Of a DNA stretch of 64,000 nt, positions 46,940 to 59,593 are shown piece after piece. The notes beneath the pieces were generated by a model that saw only the letters and a program-made list of their open reading frames with translations, did not search any database and was not told the DNA's origin. The DNA is taken from the NCBI RefSeq assembly GCF_001902295.1, contig NZ_CP018335.1:496001-560000 (forward strand). The letters are read 5' to 3'. The translations under genes were made by a program, and so were the position numbers. This DNA comes from Clostridium kluyveri. Its GTDB lineage: Bacteria > Bacillota > Clostridia > Clostridiales > Clostridiaceae. How positions within the stretch are numbered: position 1 is the stretch's first letter; every line of letters begins with the position of its first letter.

Positions 46940-48079
46940 ATGGATTTTACGTTAACAAACGAGCAAAAATTTGTAGAACAAATGGTAAGTGAATTTACTG
47001 AAAATGAAGTTAAACCTATAGCTGCTGAAATAGATGAAACAGAAAGGTTTCCTCTTGAGACAGTAGAAAAATTTGCTAAATACGGAATGATGGGTATGCC
47101 TTTCCCAGTTGAATACGGCGGTGCAGGTACAGATTATTTATCCTATATATTAGCAGTAGAAGGACTTGCAAAGGGTTGTACTTCAACATCAACTATATTG
47201 TCAGCACATGTTTCACTTTGTGCAGCACCTATTTATGATTGGGGTACAGAAGAACAGAAAAAGAAATACTTAGTTCCTCTTGCAAAAGGAGAAAAACTTG
47301 GAGCATTTGGTTTAACTGAACCTAATGCAGGTACTGATGCTGCTGGACAACAGACAACAGCTGTTTTAGATGGAGATAATTATATATTAAATGGACAAAA
47401 AATATTTATTACAAATGGTGCATATGCAGACATATTTGTAGTAATGGCAATGACAGACAGAAGCAAAGGAACAAGAGGAATAACAGCATTTATAGTTGAA
47501 AAAGATTTCCCTGGTTTCTCCATAGGAAAATCCGAAGATAAATTGGGAATTAGAGCTTCCTCAACTACAGAGCTTATATTTGAAAATTGCGTAGTTCCAA
47601 AAGAAAACATGTTAGGAAAAGAAGGAAAAGGATTTACTGTAGCAATGCATACTCTTGATGGAGGAAGAATTGGTATAGCAGCACAAGCTTTAGGTTTAGC
47701 AGAAGGTGCATTAGCTGAAGCACTCACTTATATGAAAGAAAGAAAGCAATTTGGAAAAGCTCTTTATAAATTCCAAGGATTAGCATGGATGGTTGCAGAG
47801 CTAGATACTAAAATAGAAGCTTGCAAACAACTTGTTTATAAAGCAGCAGTAAATAAACAGAAGGGTCTTCCATATTCAGTGGAAGCTGCAAGAGCTAAAT
47901 TAGCTGCAGCTACTGTAGCTATGGAGACAACTACTAAGGTTGTTCAAATCTTTGGAGGATACGGATTCACTAAGGATTATCCAGTAGAGAGAATGATGAG
48001 AGATGCTAAGATAACTGAAATATATGAAGGAACTTCACAAGTACAAAAGATGGTTATTTCAGCAAATTTATTTAAATAA
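46940..48079 (+). CDS. bcd: Butyryl-CoA dehydrogenase
   Basis: 379 residues, standard acyl-CoA dehydrogenase length. AFGLTEPNAGTDA and the catalytic Glu in EIYEGTSQ near the C-terminus are clear. With EtfAB it forms the bifurcating complex that uses NADH to reduce crotonyl-CoA and ferredoxin together. There are 184 bases between crt and bcd, with a tandem AAAGGTTTACA repeat, so a second promoter is possible. AGGAGG site. Confidence 0.96.
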   Translation: MDFTLTNEQKFVEQMVSEFTENEVKPIAAEIDETERFPLETVEKFAKYGMMGMPFPVEYGGAGTDYLSYILAVEGLAKGCTSTSTILSAHVSLCAAPIYDWGTEEQKKKYLVPLAKGEKLGAFGLTEPNAGTDAAGQQTTAVLDGDNYILNGQKIFITNGAYADIFVVMAMTDRSKGTRGITAFIVEKDFPGFSIGKSEDKLGIRASSTTELIFENCVVPKENMLGKEGKGFTVAMHTLDGGRIGIAAQALGLAEGALAEALTYMKERKQFGKALYKFQGLAWMVAELDTKIEACKQLVYKAAVNKQKGLPYSVEAARAKLAAATVAMETTTKVVQIFGGYGFTKDYPVERMMRDAKITEIYEGTSQVQKMVISANLFK

Positions 48080-48095
48080 ACAGGAGGAGTTCATA

Positions 48096-48875
48096 ATGAA
48101 AATAGTAGTTTGCTTAAAGCAAGTACCAGATACAACTGAAGTTAAAATAGATCCAAAAACAGGAACATTAATAAGAGAAGGCGTTCCATCAATAATAAAT
48201 CCAGATGATAAAAATGCACTTGAAGAATCAATTGCTTTAAAAGAAAAAGTAGGAGGTACAGTTACAGTAGTAAGCATGGGACCTCCACAGGCAGTGGATG
48301 CACTTAGAGAAGCTCTAGCTATGGGAGCTGATGAAGCAATATTAGTTTCAGACAGAGCTTTTGCAGGAGCAGATACTCAAGCTACTTCCTATGCATTAGC
48401 AGGAGCACTTAAAAATTTAGATTATGATTTAATATTTGCAGGAAGACAGGCTATAGATGGAGATACTGCACAGGTTGGACCTCAAATAGCAGAAAAATTA
48501 GGAATACCTCAGATAACATATGTAGAAAAAGTTGATGTAGATGGAGATACTTTAACAGTTCAAAGAGCTTGGGAAGATGGATATGAAGTAGCAAAAATTA
48601 AAACTCCATGCATGTTAACTGCTATAAAAGAGTTGAATGAACCAAGATATATGAACATGAAGAACATATTTGAAGTTTTCAAAAAAGAAGTTAAAATATG
48701 GAGTGCTGATGACTTAGATGTAGATAAAAGTAAACTTGGTCTTAATGGTTCCTGCACAAAAGTTAAGAGATCACATACAAAAGAAGCAAAAGGAGCAGGA
48801 GAAATCGTTAATAAACCAATAAAAGAAGCAGTAGCATATTCAATTTCAAAATTAAGAGAAAAACATGTCATTTAA
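48096..48875 (+). CDS. etfB: Electron transfer flavoprotein beta subunit
   Basis: 259 residues from ATG 48096, after AGGAGGAG; the frame is open upstream into bcd but the site fixes the start. EtfB signatures are KIVVCLKQVPDT and GRQAIDGDTAQVGPQ. In the bifurcating form it binds the FAD that accepts NADH electrons. It is tightly spaced between bcd and etfA. Confidence 0.96.
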   Translation: MKIVVCLKQVPDTTEVKIDPKTGTLIREGVPSIINPDDKNALEESIALKEKVGGTVTVVSMGPPQAVDALREALAMGADEAILVSDRAFAGADTQATSYALAGALKNLDYDLIFAGRQAIDGDTAQVGPQIAEKLGIPQITYVEKVDVDGDTLTVQRAWEDGYEVAKIKTPCMLTAIKELNEPRYMNMKNIFEVFKKEVKIWSADDLDVDKSKLGLNGSCTKVKRSHTKEAKGAGEIVNKPIKEAVAYSISKLREKHVI

Positions 48876-48894
48876 TATATAGGAGGGGTTTAGA

Positions 48895-49899
48895 ATGAAC
48901 TTAGCAGAATACAAAGGCGTATGGGTATTTGCTGAACAAAGGGATGGAGAACTACAAAAAGTAGCACTTCAATTAGTTGGAAAAGGAAGAGAATTAGCAG
49001 ACACTTTAGGAGTAGAATTAACTGCTGTATTACTTGGCAGTGAAGTAGATGATTTAGCAAAAGAATTAGTTGCATATGGAGCAGATAATGTTTTATACGC
49101 AGATAGTCCTCTTTTGAAACATTATACTACAGATGGATACACTAAAGTAATAGATGAACTTATAAAAGAAAGAAAACCAGAAATATTACTTATAGGAGCT
49201 ACATTTATCGGAAGAGATTTAGGACCAAGAGTTGCAGGTAGAGTGTTTACAGGTCTTACAGCAGACTGTACAGGACTTGATATAGATGAGGCAACAAAGA
49301 ATTTGATGATGACAAGACCTGCATTTGGTGGAAACTTAATGGCAACTATAGCTTGCGAAAAAACAAGACCTCAAATGTCAACAGTAAGACCAGGAGTTTT
49401 TAATGCGCTTCCAAGAGATGCTTCAAGAACTGGAAAAATAGAAAAAATAGCTGCAAATGTTGCAAAGGGTGACATCAGAGTTGACGTAATTGAAGTAGTT
49501 AAATCTGCTGGTGATACAATAGATATTTCAGAAGCAGATGTAATTATATCAGGTGGAAGAGGACTTGGTGGTCCAGATGGATTCAAAGTTCTTAAAGAAT
49601 TAGCAGATTTATTAGGTGGAACTATAGGTGGATCCCGTGCAACTATAGATGCTGGCTGGATAGATAAGAGCTATCAGGTTGGACAAACTGGTAAAACAGT
49701 AAGACCAGGTCTTTATGTTGCATGCGGAATATCAGGTCAAATACAACATTTAGCTGGTATGCAGGATAGTGGATTTATAGTGGCTATAAATAAAGATGAA
49801 AACGCTCCAATGATGCAAGTAGCGGATCTTGCCATTGTAGGAGATTTATATAAGGTTGTTCCAGAATTTGTAGAACAAGTTAAAGCTTTAAATCTTTAA
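48895..49899 (+). CDS. etfA: Electron transfer flavoprotein alpha subunit
   Basis: 334 residues. The N-terminal alpha/beta domain is followed by the C-terminal FAD domain with ISGGRGLGGPDGF, GGSRATIDAGW, VGQTGKTV and GISGQIQH. There are no added ferredoxin domains. It starts 19 bases after etfB with AGGAGGGG. It completes the Bcd-EtfAB complex. A long hairpin follows before hbd. Confidence 0.96.
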   Translation: MNLAEYKGVWVFAEQRDGELQKVALQLVGKGRELADTLGVELTAVLLGSEVDDLAKELVAYGADNVLYADSPLLKHYTTDGYTKVIDELIKERKPEILLIGATFIGRDLGPRVAGRVFTGLTADCTGLDIDEATKNLMMTRPAFGGNLMATIACEKTRPQMSTVRPGVFNALPRDASRTGKIEKIAANVAKGDIRVDVIEVVKSAGDTIDISEADVIISGGRGLGGPDGFKVLKELADLLGGTIGGSRATIDAGWIDKSYQVGQTGKTVRPGLYVACGISGQIQHLAGMQDSGFIVAINKDENAPMMQVADLAIVGDLYKVVPEFVEQVKALNL

Positions 49900-49951
49900 T
49901 TGATTTTGTGAATGTTTATAATCTATAAATAGTATTTCTATGTGTTAGGAA

Positions 49952-49989
49952 CCTCCCCTGCAGTATTAATGTAAGTATTGCAGTGGAGG
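49952..49989 (+). other. Hairpin between etfA and hbd
   Basis: CCTCCCCTGCAGT pairs with ATTGCAGTGGAGG (one mismatch, one wobble). It has no T run and so is unlikely to be a full terminator. It could be a processing or stability element that sets different levels of etfA and hbd message. Confidence 0.55.
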
Positions 49990-50088
49990 AAACTATATGA
50001 ATAAATGCTTGTATTTTAAGCATACTAATTTTAATTAATTTATTACTAAAATTCAATCATATTAAATTTTTAAGGAGGAGTGACATAT

Positions 50089-50937
50089 ATGAGTATTAAA
50101 AGTGTAGCAGTTTTAGGTAGTGGAACTATGTCTCGTGGAATTGTGCAGGCTTTTGCAGAAGCAGGTGTAGATGTAATTATCCGTGGAAGAACTGAAGGTA
50201 GTATTGGAAAAGGTTTAGCAGCAGTAAAGAAAGCTTATGATAAAAAAGTAGCAAAGGGAAAAATGTCTCAGGAAGATGCTGATAAAATAGTTGGAAGAGT
50301 AAGTACAACAACTGAACTTGAAAAATTGGCTGATTGTGATCTTATAATAGAAGCGGCATCAGAGGATATGAATATAAAGAAAGACTATTTTGGAAAATTA
50401 GAAGAAATATGCAAACCTGAAACAATTTTTGCTACTAATACTTCTTCATTATCTATAACTGAAGTAGCAACATCTACAAAAAGACAGGATAAATTTATAG
50501 GAATGCATTTCTTTAATCCAGCAAATGTTATGAAATTAGTTGAAATCATAAGAGGTATGAATACTTCACAAGAAACTTTTGATATTATAAAAGAAGCTTC
50601 CATTAAAATAGGGAAAACTCCTGTAGAAGTTGCAGAAGCTCCAGGATTTGTTGTAAACAAGATATTAGTACCAATGATCAATGAAGCAGTAGGAATTTTG
50701 GCAGAAGGAATAGCTTCAGCAGAAGATATCGATACAGCTATGAAATTAGGCGCTAATCACCCAATGGGTCCTTTAGCATTAGGAGATCTTATTGGACTTG
50801 ATGTAGTTCTTGCAGTTATGGATGTACTTTATAATGAAACTGGAGATTCAAAATATAGAGCTCATACATTACTTAGAAAATATGTAAGAGCAGGATGGCT
50901 AGGAAGAAAATCAGGAAAAGGATTCTTCGCTTATTAA
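50089..50937 (+). CDS. hbd: 3-hydroxybutyryl-CoA dehydrogenase, probably NADP-dependent
   Basis: 282 residues from ATG 50089, after AAGGAGGAG. Rossmann start VLGSGTMSRG. At the end of the second strand (residues 31-34, IRGR) the Asp that binds NAD ribose in other Hbds is absent and Gly33-Arg34 stand in its place, which favours NADP. Catalytic His in GMHFFNPAN and the C-terminal GWLGRKSGKGF are intact. C. kluyveri is known to have an NADP-linked enzyme. No thiolase gene is nearby. Confidence 0.95.
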   Translation: MSIKSVAVLGSGTMSRGIVQAFAEAGVDVIIRGRTEGSIGKGLAAVKKAYDKKVAKGKMSQEDADKIVGRVSTTTELEKLADCDLIIEAASEDMNIKKDYFGKLEEICKPETIFATNTSSLSITEVATSTKRQDKFIGMHFFNPANVMKLVEIIRGMNTSQETFDIIKEASIKIGKTPVEVAEAPGFVVNKILVPMINEAVGILAEGIASAEDIDTAMKLGANHPMGPLALGDLIGLDVVLAVMDVLYNETGDSKYRAHTLLRKYVRAGWLGRKSGKGFFAY

Positions 50938-51000
50938 AATTATGTGATTTAGATAGATTTAAATGCATTTTAAGTAATATTTAAATTATAATAATTAAAA

Positions 51001-51042
51001 AGAATTTTGGGCTAATTAATGATTAGTCTAAAATCTTTTTTT
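51001..51042 (+). terminator. Terminator after hbd
   Basis: AGAATTTTGGGCTAAT pairs imperfectly with ATTAGTCTAAAATCT, followed by seven T. Confidence 0.75.
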
Positions 51043-51146
51043 AATTATATAGTTTTTTATAGTAGTGAAATTATTTTAGTAATATGATATAATATAATAA
51101 AGGGCTTATGTTTGAAATTAGATTTAAGTCTTAAAGTTAAACGTTT

Positions 51147-51152
51147 TATAAT
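51147..51152 (+). promoter_or_regulatory. -10 box of nfnAB promoter
   Basis: A perfect TATAAT 38 bases before the nfnA start; the -35 region (around TTTAAG) is weak. Confidence 0.4.
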
Positions 51153-51184
51153 AGTTATTAGTTTTTTCAGATGGGGTGAATGGA

Positions 51185-52078
51185 ATGTATAAAATTGTAG
51201 ACAAACAAGCTCTTGCACCTAAGATATATTCAATGGATATAGAGGCGCCAAGAGTAGCTAAGTCCTGTCTTCCAGGGCAATTCATTATAGTTATAATAGA
51301 CGATAAGGGTGAAAGAGTACCTCTTACTATTTGTGACTATGATGCAGAAAAAGGAACAGTAAAGATAGTATTTCAAACAATGGGTGCATCAACACAAAAA
51401 TTGGCAGAATATGAAGCAGGAGATTCTATTAGAGACTTCGTAGGACCTTTGGGAATGCATTCAGAATTTGTGGATGAGGATTTAGAAGAACTTAAGAAAA
51501 AGAATATTATATTTGTAGCTGGAGGAGTAGGAACAGCTCCAGTTTATCCACAGGTGAAATGGTTAAGTGAGCACGGAGTAAAAGCTGATGCTATAGTAGG
51601 TTGTAAATCTAAGGAACATTTACTTTTGGAAGAAGAAATGAAGGCTGTAACAGATAACCTATATATAGCTACTGATGACGGAAGCTATGGATATAAAGGA
51701 TTTGTTTCAGACAAACTTAAAGAACTTCTAGATGATAAAGAAGGTAAAAAATATGATTGTGTAGTTGCTATAGGGCCAATGATTATGATGAAGTTTTTAT
51801 GCAAACTCACAAAAGAATATGATTTAAAAACTATAGTAAGCTTAAATCCAATAATGGTAGATGGAACTGGTATGTGCGGAGCTTGTAGGGTTACAGTGGG
51901 TGGAGAAGTTAAGTTTGGATGTGTAGACGGACCGGAATTTGACGGACATTTGGTTGATTTTGATGAAGCTATGAGAAGACAAGCTATGTATAAGACTGAA
52001 GAAGGAAAGAAAATTCTCCAAGCAGAAGAAGGAGACACCCATCATGCTAAGGGATGTAATTGCGGAGGTGACAAATAA
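51185..52078 (+). CDS. nfnA: NADH-dependent reduced ferredoxin:NADP oxidoreductase subunit A
   Basis: 297 residues from ATG 51185. A ferredoxin-NADP-reductase fold is visible: FAD part with LPGQFIIV and VPLTICDYD, nucleotide part with VAGGVGTAPVYPQ. A C-terminal [2Fe-2S] site is formed by TGMCGACRVT and the later FGCVDG cysteine, with a Cys/His-rich tail (HHAKGCNCGG). NfnA takes NADH electrons in the bifurcating Nfn complex. Its stop overlaps the nfnB start by one base. Confidence 0.95.
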   Translation: MYKIVDKQALAPKIYSMDIEAPRVAKSCLPGQFIIVIIDDKGERVPLTICDYDAEKGTVKIVFQTMGASTQKLAEYEAGDSIRDFVGPLGMHSEFVDEDLEELKKKNIIFVAGGVGTAPVYPQVKWLSEHGVKADAIVGCKSKEHLLLEEEMKAVTDNLYIATDDGSYGYKGFVSDKLKELLDDKEGKKYDCVVAIGPMIMMKFLCKLTKEYDLKTIVSLNPIMVDGTGMCGACRVTVGGEVKFGCVDGPEFDGHLVDFDEAMRRQAMYKTEEGKKILQAEEGDTHHAKGCNCGGDK

Positions 52079-53469
52079 TGGCTGTAGATAGAATGAAAAG
52101 AGTACCAATAACAGAACAGGATCCAAAGGTTAGGGCAACTAATTTTGATGAAGTATGTCTTGGATATACTGAAGAAGAAGCAGTACAAGAAGCATCAAGA
52201 TGTTTAAATTGTAAAAAACCAGGATGTGTTTCAAAATGTCCTGTTTCAATAAGCATACCACAGTTTATTGAGCAAATTAAAAATAAAGACTTTGAAGCAG
52301 CAGCTAAAGTTATAGCAAAATCCAGTGCACTTCCTGCAGTCTGTGGAAGAGTATGTCCACAGGAAAGTCAATGTGAATCAAAATGTGTGCTTGGAATAAA
52401 AGGAGAAGCTGTTGCGATAGGAAAACTTGAAAGATTTGTAGCTGACTGGTCAAGAGAAAATAATGTAGACCTTTCAGATAAAGAAGCACCAAAGGGTAAA
52501 AAAGTAGCGGTTATAGGAAGTGGTCCTTCAGGACTTACCTGTGCAGGGGATCTAGCAAAACTCGGATATGATGTTACTATATTTGAAGCACTTCATGAAG
52601 CAGGCGGAGTTTTGGTTTATGGAATTCCAGAGTTCAGACTTCCAAAAGATACTGTAGTAAAACATGAAGTAGAAAATGTAAAAAAATTAGGTGTTAAGAT
52701 AGAAACAAATGTAATAATAGGAAGAACTATTAGTATAGACGAACTTGTAGAAAATGAAAAATTTGATGCTGTATTTATAGGTTCTGGTGCAGGACTTCCA
52801 ATGTTTATGAATATACCAGGAGAAAATTTAAATGGTGTATTTTCAGCTAATGAGTTCTTGACTAGAAGTAATCTTATGAAAGCATTTAAAAATGATTATG
52901 CTACACCAATAAAAGTTGGTAAGAAAGTTGCAGTAATAGGTGGAGGAAACGTTGCTATGGATGCAGCTAGAACTGCATTGAGATTAGGAGCAGAATCATA
53001 TATAGTATACAGAAGATCAGCAGAAGAAGTTCCAGCAAGGGCAGAAGAAGTTCACCATGCTAAAGAAGAAGGAGTGCAATTCCATCTTTTAACTAACCCT
53101 ATAGAAATATTAGGTGATGAAAAGGGTTGGGTTAAAGGTATGCGTTGCATAAAGATGGAACTTGGAGAACCAGATGCATCCGGAAGAAGAAGACCGGTTC
53201 CAATAAAGGGTTCAGAATTTGAGTTAGAGGTAGATACAGTAATAATGTCCCTTGGAACATCACCAAATCCATTGATAGCATCTACAACAAAAGGACTTGA
53301 AATGAACAAACGTAAGTGTTTAATAGCAGAAGAAGAAACTGGACTAACTACAAGAGAAGGAGTATATGCAGGAGGAGATTCAGTAACTGGAGCTGCTACT
53401 GTTATACTTGCTATGGGAGCAGGTAAAAAAGCTGCAAAAGCTATAGATGAGTACTTAAGCAAGAAATAG
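52078..53469 (+). CDS. nfnB: NADH-dependent reduced ferredoxin:NADP oxidoreductase subunit B
   Basis: 463 residues, GltD-like. The N-terminal half holds two [4Fe-4S] sites (CLNCKKPGCVSKCP and CGRVCPQESQCESKC); then FAD motif IGSGPSGLTCAGDLA, NADPH motif IGGGNVAMDAART and the AGGDSVTGAATVI end. NfnB carries the bifurcating FAD and the NADPH site. With NfnA it couples NADPH, NADH and ferredoxin, linking to the NADP-type Hbd next door. Confidence 0.95.
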   Translation: MAVDRMKRVPITEQDPKVRATNFDEVCLGYTEEEAVQEASRCLNCKKPGCVSKCPVSISIPQFIEQIKNKDFEAAAKVIAKSSALPAVCGRVCPQESQCESKCVLGIKGEAVAIGKLERFVADWSRENNVDLSDKEAPKGKKVAVIGSGPSGLTCAGDLAKLGYDVTIFEALHEAGGVLVYGIPEFRLPKDTVVKHEVENVKKLGVKIETNVIIGRTISIDELVENEKFDAVFIGSGAGLPMFMNIPGENLNGVFSANEFLTRSNLMKAFKNDYATPIKVGKKVAVIGGGNVAMDAARTALRLGAESYIVYRRSAEEVPARAEEVHHAKEEGVQFHLLTNPIEILGDEKGWVKGMRCIKMELGEPDASGRRRPVPIKGSEFELEVDTVIMSLGTSPNPLIASTTKGLEMNKRKCLIAEEETGLTTREGVYAGGDSVTGAATVILAMGAGKKAAKAIDEYLSKK

Positions 53470-53481
53470 TTTATTTTCTAT

Positions 53482-53522
53482 AAAAGCTGTATTAGGTTGT
53501 TAACCTAATACAGCTTTTATAT
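53482..53522 (+). terminator. Terminator after nfnB
   Basis: A perfect 17-pair stem (AAAAGCTGTATTAGGTT with its complement) followed by T-rich sequence. Confidence 0.85.
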
Positions 53523-53664
53523 TGGCATCGTAATGAAATAGTATTGATTGCCTTTACTTTGTTCTGGGTTATTGTATAAAATTCATTTCAATTTAAGAAT
53601 CATTTAATGAAATCATAAGATAGTTAGTGTATAATGATATTAAAAATTTGTAGGGAGTAATTAT

Positions 53665-54573
53665 ATGGATTTTAATTATATAGAAAATTTACAAAATGGA
53701 GTTATATTGAAAGGTGTAAGGAATTTTGAATTACCTCATATATTTGATTGTGGCCAATGCTTCAGATGGAATAGAGAGAAAAATGGAAATTACATAGGAA
53801 CAGCTTTTGGAAAAGTTATAGAAGTAGAAAAAAAAGAGGATGATGTATTTATATATAATACCTGTGAAAAAGATTTTAAGGAAATATGGTGTGAGTATTT
53901 TGATCTGTACCGGGATTATGGGGAAATAAAGCACATATTAGGTAAAGATCCTATCTTAAAAAAAGCTGTAGAGTTCGGAGGAGGTATTAGACTCTTAAAA
54001 CAGGAACCTTTCGAATTAATTGTTTCTTTTATAATATCTGCTAACAACAGAATTCCCATGATAAAGAAAGCTATAGAGAATATAAGTAAAAGATGGGGTG
54101 AAACTTTAGAGTTTAAAGATAAGGTTTATTATGCCTTTCCTAAATTAGATAGGTTGAAAGAAGCCACATTAGAGGAAATAGAAGCCTGTGGAACAGGTTT
54201 CAGAGCAAAATATATTGTAGATACCATATCAAAAATTTATGATAACGGAATAAAATCTAGAGGAAGTTATCATGAGGCGTATGATATTGACTGGATTAAG
54301 ATGCAGGAAGATGAAGCCTGTCATAAAGAACTACAGAAGTTTATGGGTATAGGACCTAAGGTGGCAGACTGTATTATGTTGTTTTCCATGCAAAAATACT
54401 CTGCATTTCCTGTAGATGTGTGGGTTAAAAGAGCTATGAATCATTTTTATCTGGCACCGGATGTATCCTTAAAGAAAATAAGAGATTTTGGAGTAAACAA
54501 ATTTGGAGAATTATCAGGATTTGCCCAGCAGTATTTATTTTATTATGCTAGAGAAAATAATATAAAAATTTAG
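53665..54573 (+). CDS. ogg: 8-oxoguanine DNA glycosylase/AP lyase
   Basis: 302 residues. The N-terminal domain has FDCGQCFRW, followed by a helix-hairpin-helix domain with the catalytic lysine in GTGFRAKYIV, the hairpin FMGIGPKVADCI and the essential Asp in FPVDVWVKR. It removes oxidised guanine from DNA and is of the OGG1 type found in clostridia. Start ATG after AGGGAG. Single gene. Confidence 0.92.
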   Translation: MDFNYIENLQNGVILKGVRNFELPHIFDCGQCFRWNREKNGNYIGTAFGKVIEVEKKEDDVFIYNTCEKDFKEIWCEYFDLYRDYGEIKHILGKDPILKKAVEFGGGIRLLKQEPFELIVSFIISANNRIPMIKKAIENISKRWGETLEFKDKVYYAFPKLDRLKEATLEEIEACGTGFRAKYIVDTISKIYDNGIKSRGSYHEAYDIDWIKMQEDEACHKELQKFMGIGPKVADCIMLFSMQKYSAFPVDVWVKRAMNHFYLAPDVSLKKIRDFGVNKFGELSGFAQQYLFYYARENNIKI

Positions 54574-54683
54574 TTAGTAAAAATAACTTTTACAAATAAG
54601 TATTTTATATTGGGTTAAAATATATTAAAGTAAACTTTTAATTCAGAATAGTGAATTAAACATAGTTCATATTAAAATATAAG

Positions 54684-55424
54684 ATGGATCAGAGGATAAA
54701 TTATATGTTAAAACATGTTGAAAAAAATTTTAAATATTATAAACTTTATTTTGCACTGTTTATTGTATTTTTTATATTTATTATTTTAGCCTATACATAT
54801 TATCATGAATATATATACTTGTTTACAGAACCCGCTAAACTAAAAAGTTTAGTAATGTCTTATGGCAAGTATAGTGTATTGGCATTTATAAGTATTCAAA
54901 TTTTACAGGTGGTGGCTTTTTTTATACCAGGAGAGATTATTCAGATTGCAGGAGGATATATATATGGAGCATTTTGGGGAAGTTTAGTATCTATTATAGG
55001 TATAATTATAGGCAATATAATTGCCTATAGTGTATCTAGGTACTATGGAAGGCCCTTTGTAAATAGAATAATATCCAATAAAAATTTAACATTCTTTCAA
55101 AAAATATTAGATTTAGGCAGTATAAATACCATAGTATTTATACTATATTTAATTCCTGGAATACCCAAAGATATTTTGGCCTATATATGTGGTATATCTA
55201 AAATTAAATTTAAAAATTTTATAATTTGCTCTCTATTAGGAAGATTACCGGCAATAGTATTATCTGCTTATTTTGGGGCAGAAATATATTCTGGTAATAA
55301 GATAATAATTGTAAGTATAGTTGTGATAGCTGTATTCTTATTTACTGTAGGAATTTTTAAGGGAGAAAAAATATTAATGAAATTTTTAAAAAATAAAACA
55401 TCTCAAAGTAATGAACAACTTTAG
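54684..55424 (+). CDS. TVP38/TMEM64-family membrane protein
   Basis: 246 residues, about six membrane helices. The conserved centre FIPGEIIQIAGGYIYGAFWGS and the later LIPGIPKDILAYICGISK identify the DedA-like TVP38/TMEM64 (VTT domain) family, linked to lipid scrambling or export in other organisms. Role here unknown. Single gene. Confidence 0.9.
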   Translation: MDQRINYMLKHVEKNFKYYKLYFALFIVFFIFIILAYTYYHEYIYLFTEPAKLKSLVMSYGKYSVLAFISIQILQVVAFFIPGEIIQIAGGYIYGAFWGSLVSIIGIIIGNIIAYSVSRYYGRPFVNRIISNKNLTFFQKILDLGSINTIVFILYLIPGIPKDILAYICGISKIKFKNFIICSLLGRLPAIVLSAYFGAEIYSGNKIIIVSIVVIAVFLFTVGIFKGEKILMKFLKNKTSQSNEQL

Positions 55425-55655
55425 TATTCCAATCCATGTTCTCTTCCAGTAGAATATTATCATTATCTCAATTTTTATATATAGTTATTTCCCAAGTTAA
55501 ATTATATCAATTCTGTATATATGTAATTATAATTGGAAAATACTAATAATATATAACACATGTGAAATTATTAGTAATAAGGTGAAATAAGGATATAATC
55601 AAAGTATAACCTATATTTTTTGCCATAAATAGTTGAATAAGTGCAAAATTTAAAT
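55425..55655. other. Intergenic stretch with no recognised feature
   Basis: AT-rich, no gene seen. It leads into the groES promoter and CIRCE element. Confidence 0.5.
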
Positions 55656-55684
55656 TTGAAAATATAAATGCTATTCATTATTAT
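55656..55684 (+). promoter_or_regulatory. groESL promoter
   Basis: TTGAAA, a 17-base spacer and TATTAT, ending ten bases before CIRCE, so the operator covers the transcription start. Confidence 0.75.
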
Positions 55685-55694
55685 AATAATTGTA

Positions 55695-55721
55695 TTAGCA
55701 CTCATAATTAATGAGTGCTAA
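55695..55721 (+). promoter_or_regulatory. CIRCE element (HrcA operator)
   Basis: A perfect TTAGCACTC-N9-GAGTGCTAA inverted repeat, the binding site of the heat-shock repressor HrcA. Confidence 0.97.
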
Positions 55722-55778
55722 CAATAAAGCTAAAAATAATTTAAAATAAATTCAAAGTATTTTTAAGGAGGGGTTTAG

Positions 55779-56063
<285 letters not shown>

Positions 56064-56120
56064 TAAATTATAAAGTATGATGTCAAAAACAAATAAGTAT
56101 TTATATAACGGAAGTTGTAA

Positions 56121-57767
<1,647 letters not shown>

Positions 57768-57781
57768 AAAAATATGTATAA

Positions 57782-57841
57782 CTTAAAACAAAAAACTAAC
57801 CCGATATCTATTTAGATATCGGGTTAGTTTTTTGTTTTAAG
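57782..57841 (+). terminator. groESL terminator, 29-bp perfect stem
   Basis: Two 29-base arms (57782-57810 and 57813-57841) pair perfectly around a two-base loop, with T-rich sequence inside and after the right arm. Confidence 0.9.
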
Positions 57842-57950
57842 AATATTATAAATTCACGTTGACAAAAACTAAAAAATTGAATAAAATAGTGTAAATAGTT
57901 AATAAGATAGAGAGAAATATATTAAAATTCGTAAAAAATTAAATAAGTTC

Positions 57951-58030
57951 TTTATTCAATTCATATATCCTGAATGTGGTAGGGAAATGTCTGCAGGAAA
58001 CCATAAATTTCTGAATGTTATTGGAATTAT
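57951..58030 (+). promoter_or_regulatory. Possible variant purine-riboswitch-like aptamer before guaB
   Basis: The order TTCATATATCC, GAATGTGG, AATGTCTGC, CAGGAAA-CCATAAA-TTTCTG resembles the guanine/adenine aptamer layout: J1/2, P2 loop, J2/3, and P3 with a CCGTAAA-like loop. Core bases differ: the J2/3 is altered, and after P3 the base at the specificity position reads A rather than C or T. The closing stem (AATTC with GAATT) leaves a longer 3' joining strand. It is a candidate only. Confidence 0.4.
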
Positions 58031-58138
58031 TATGGTAAAGTCATATTAATTTTCTTTAAGTGAATTTAATATGTTTTTTTTATTACGTTATATTTTAAGA
58101 ATATTTTATAAAATAATTTAGAATTGGAGTGATTTTAA

Positions 58139-59593
<1,455 letters not shown>

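Noticed and set aside
53052..53462. 136-codon minus-strand ORF inside nfnB
   Set aside because: Shadow of a conserved gene without a start site.
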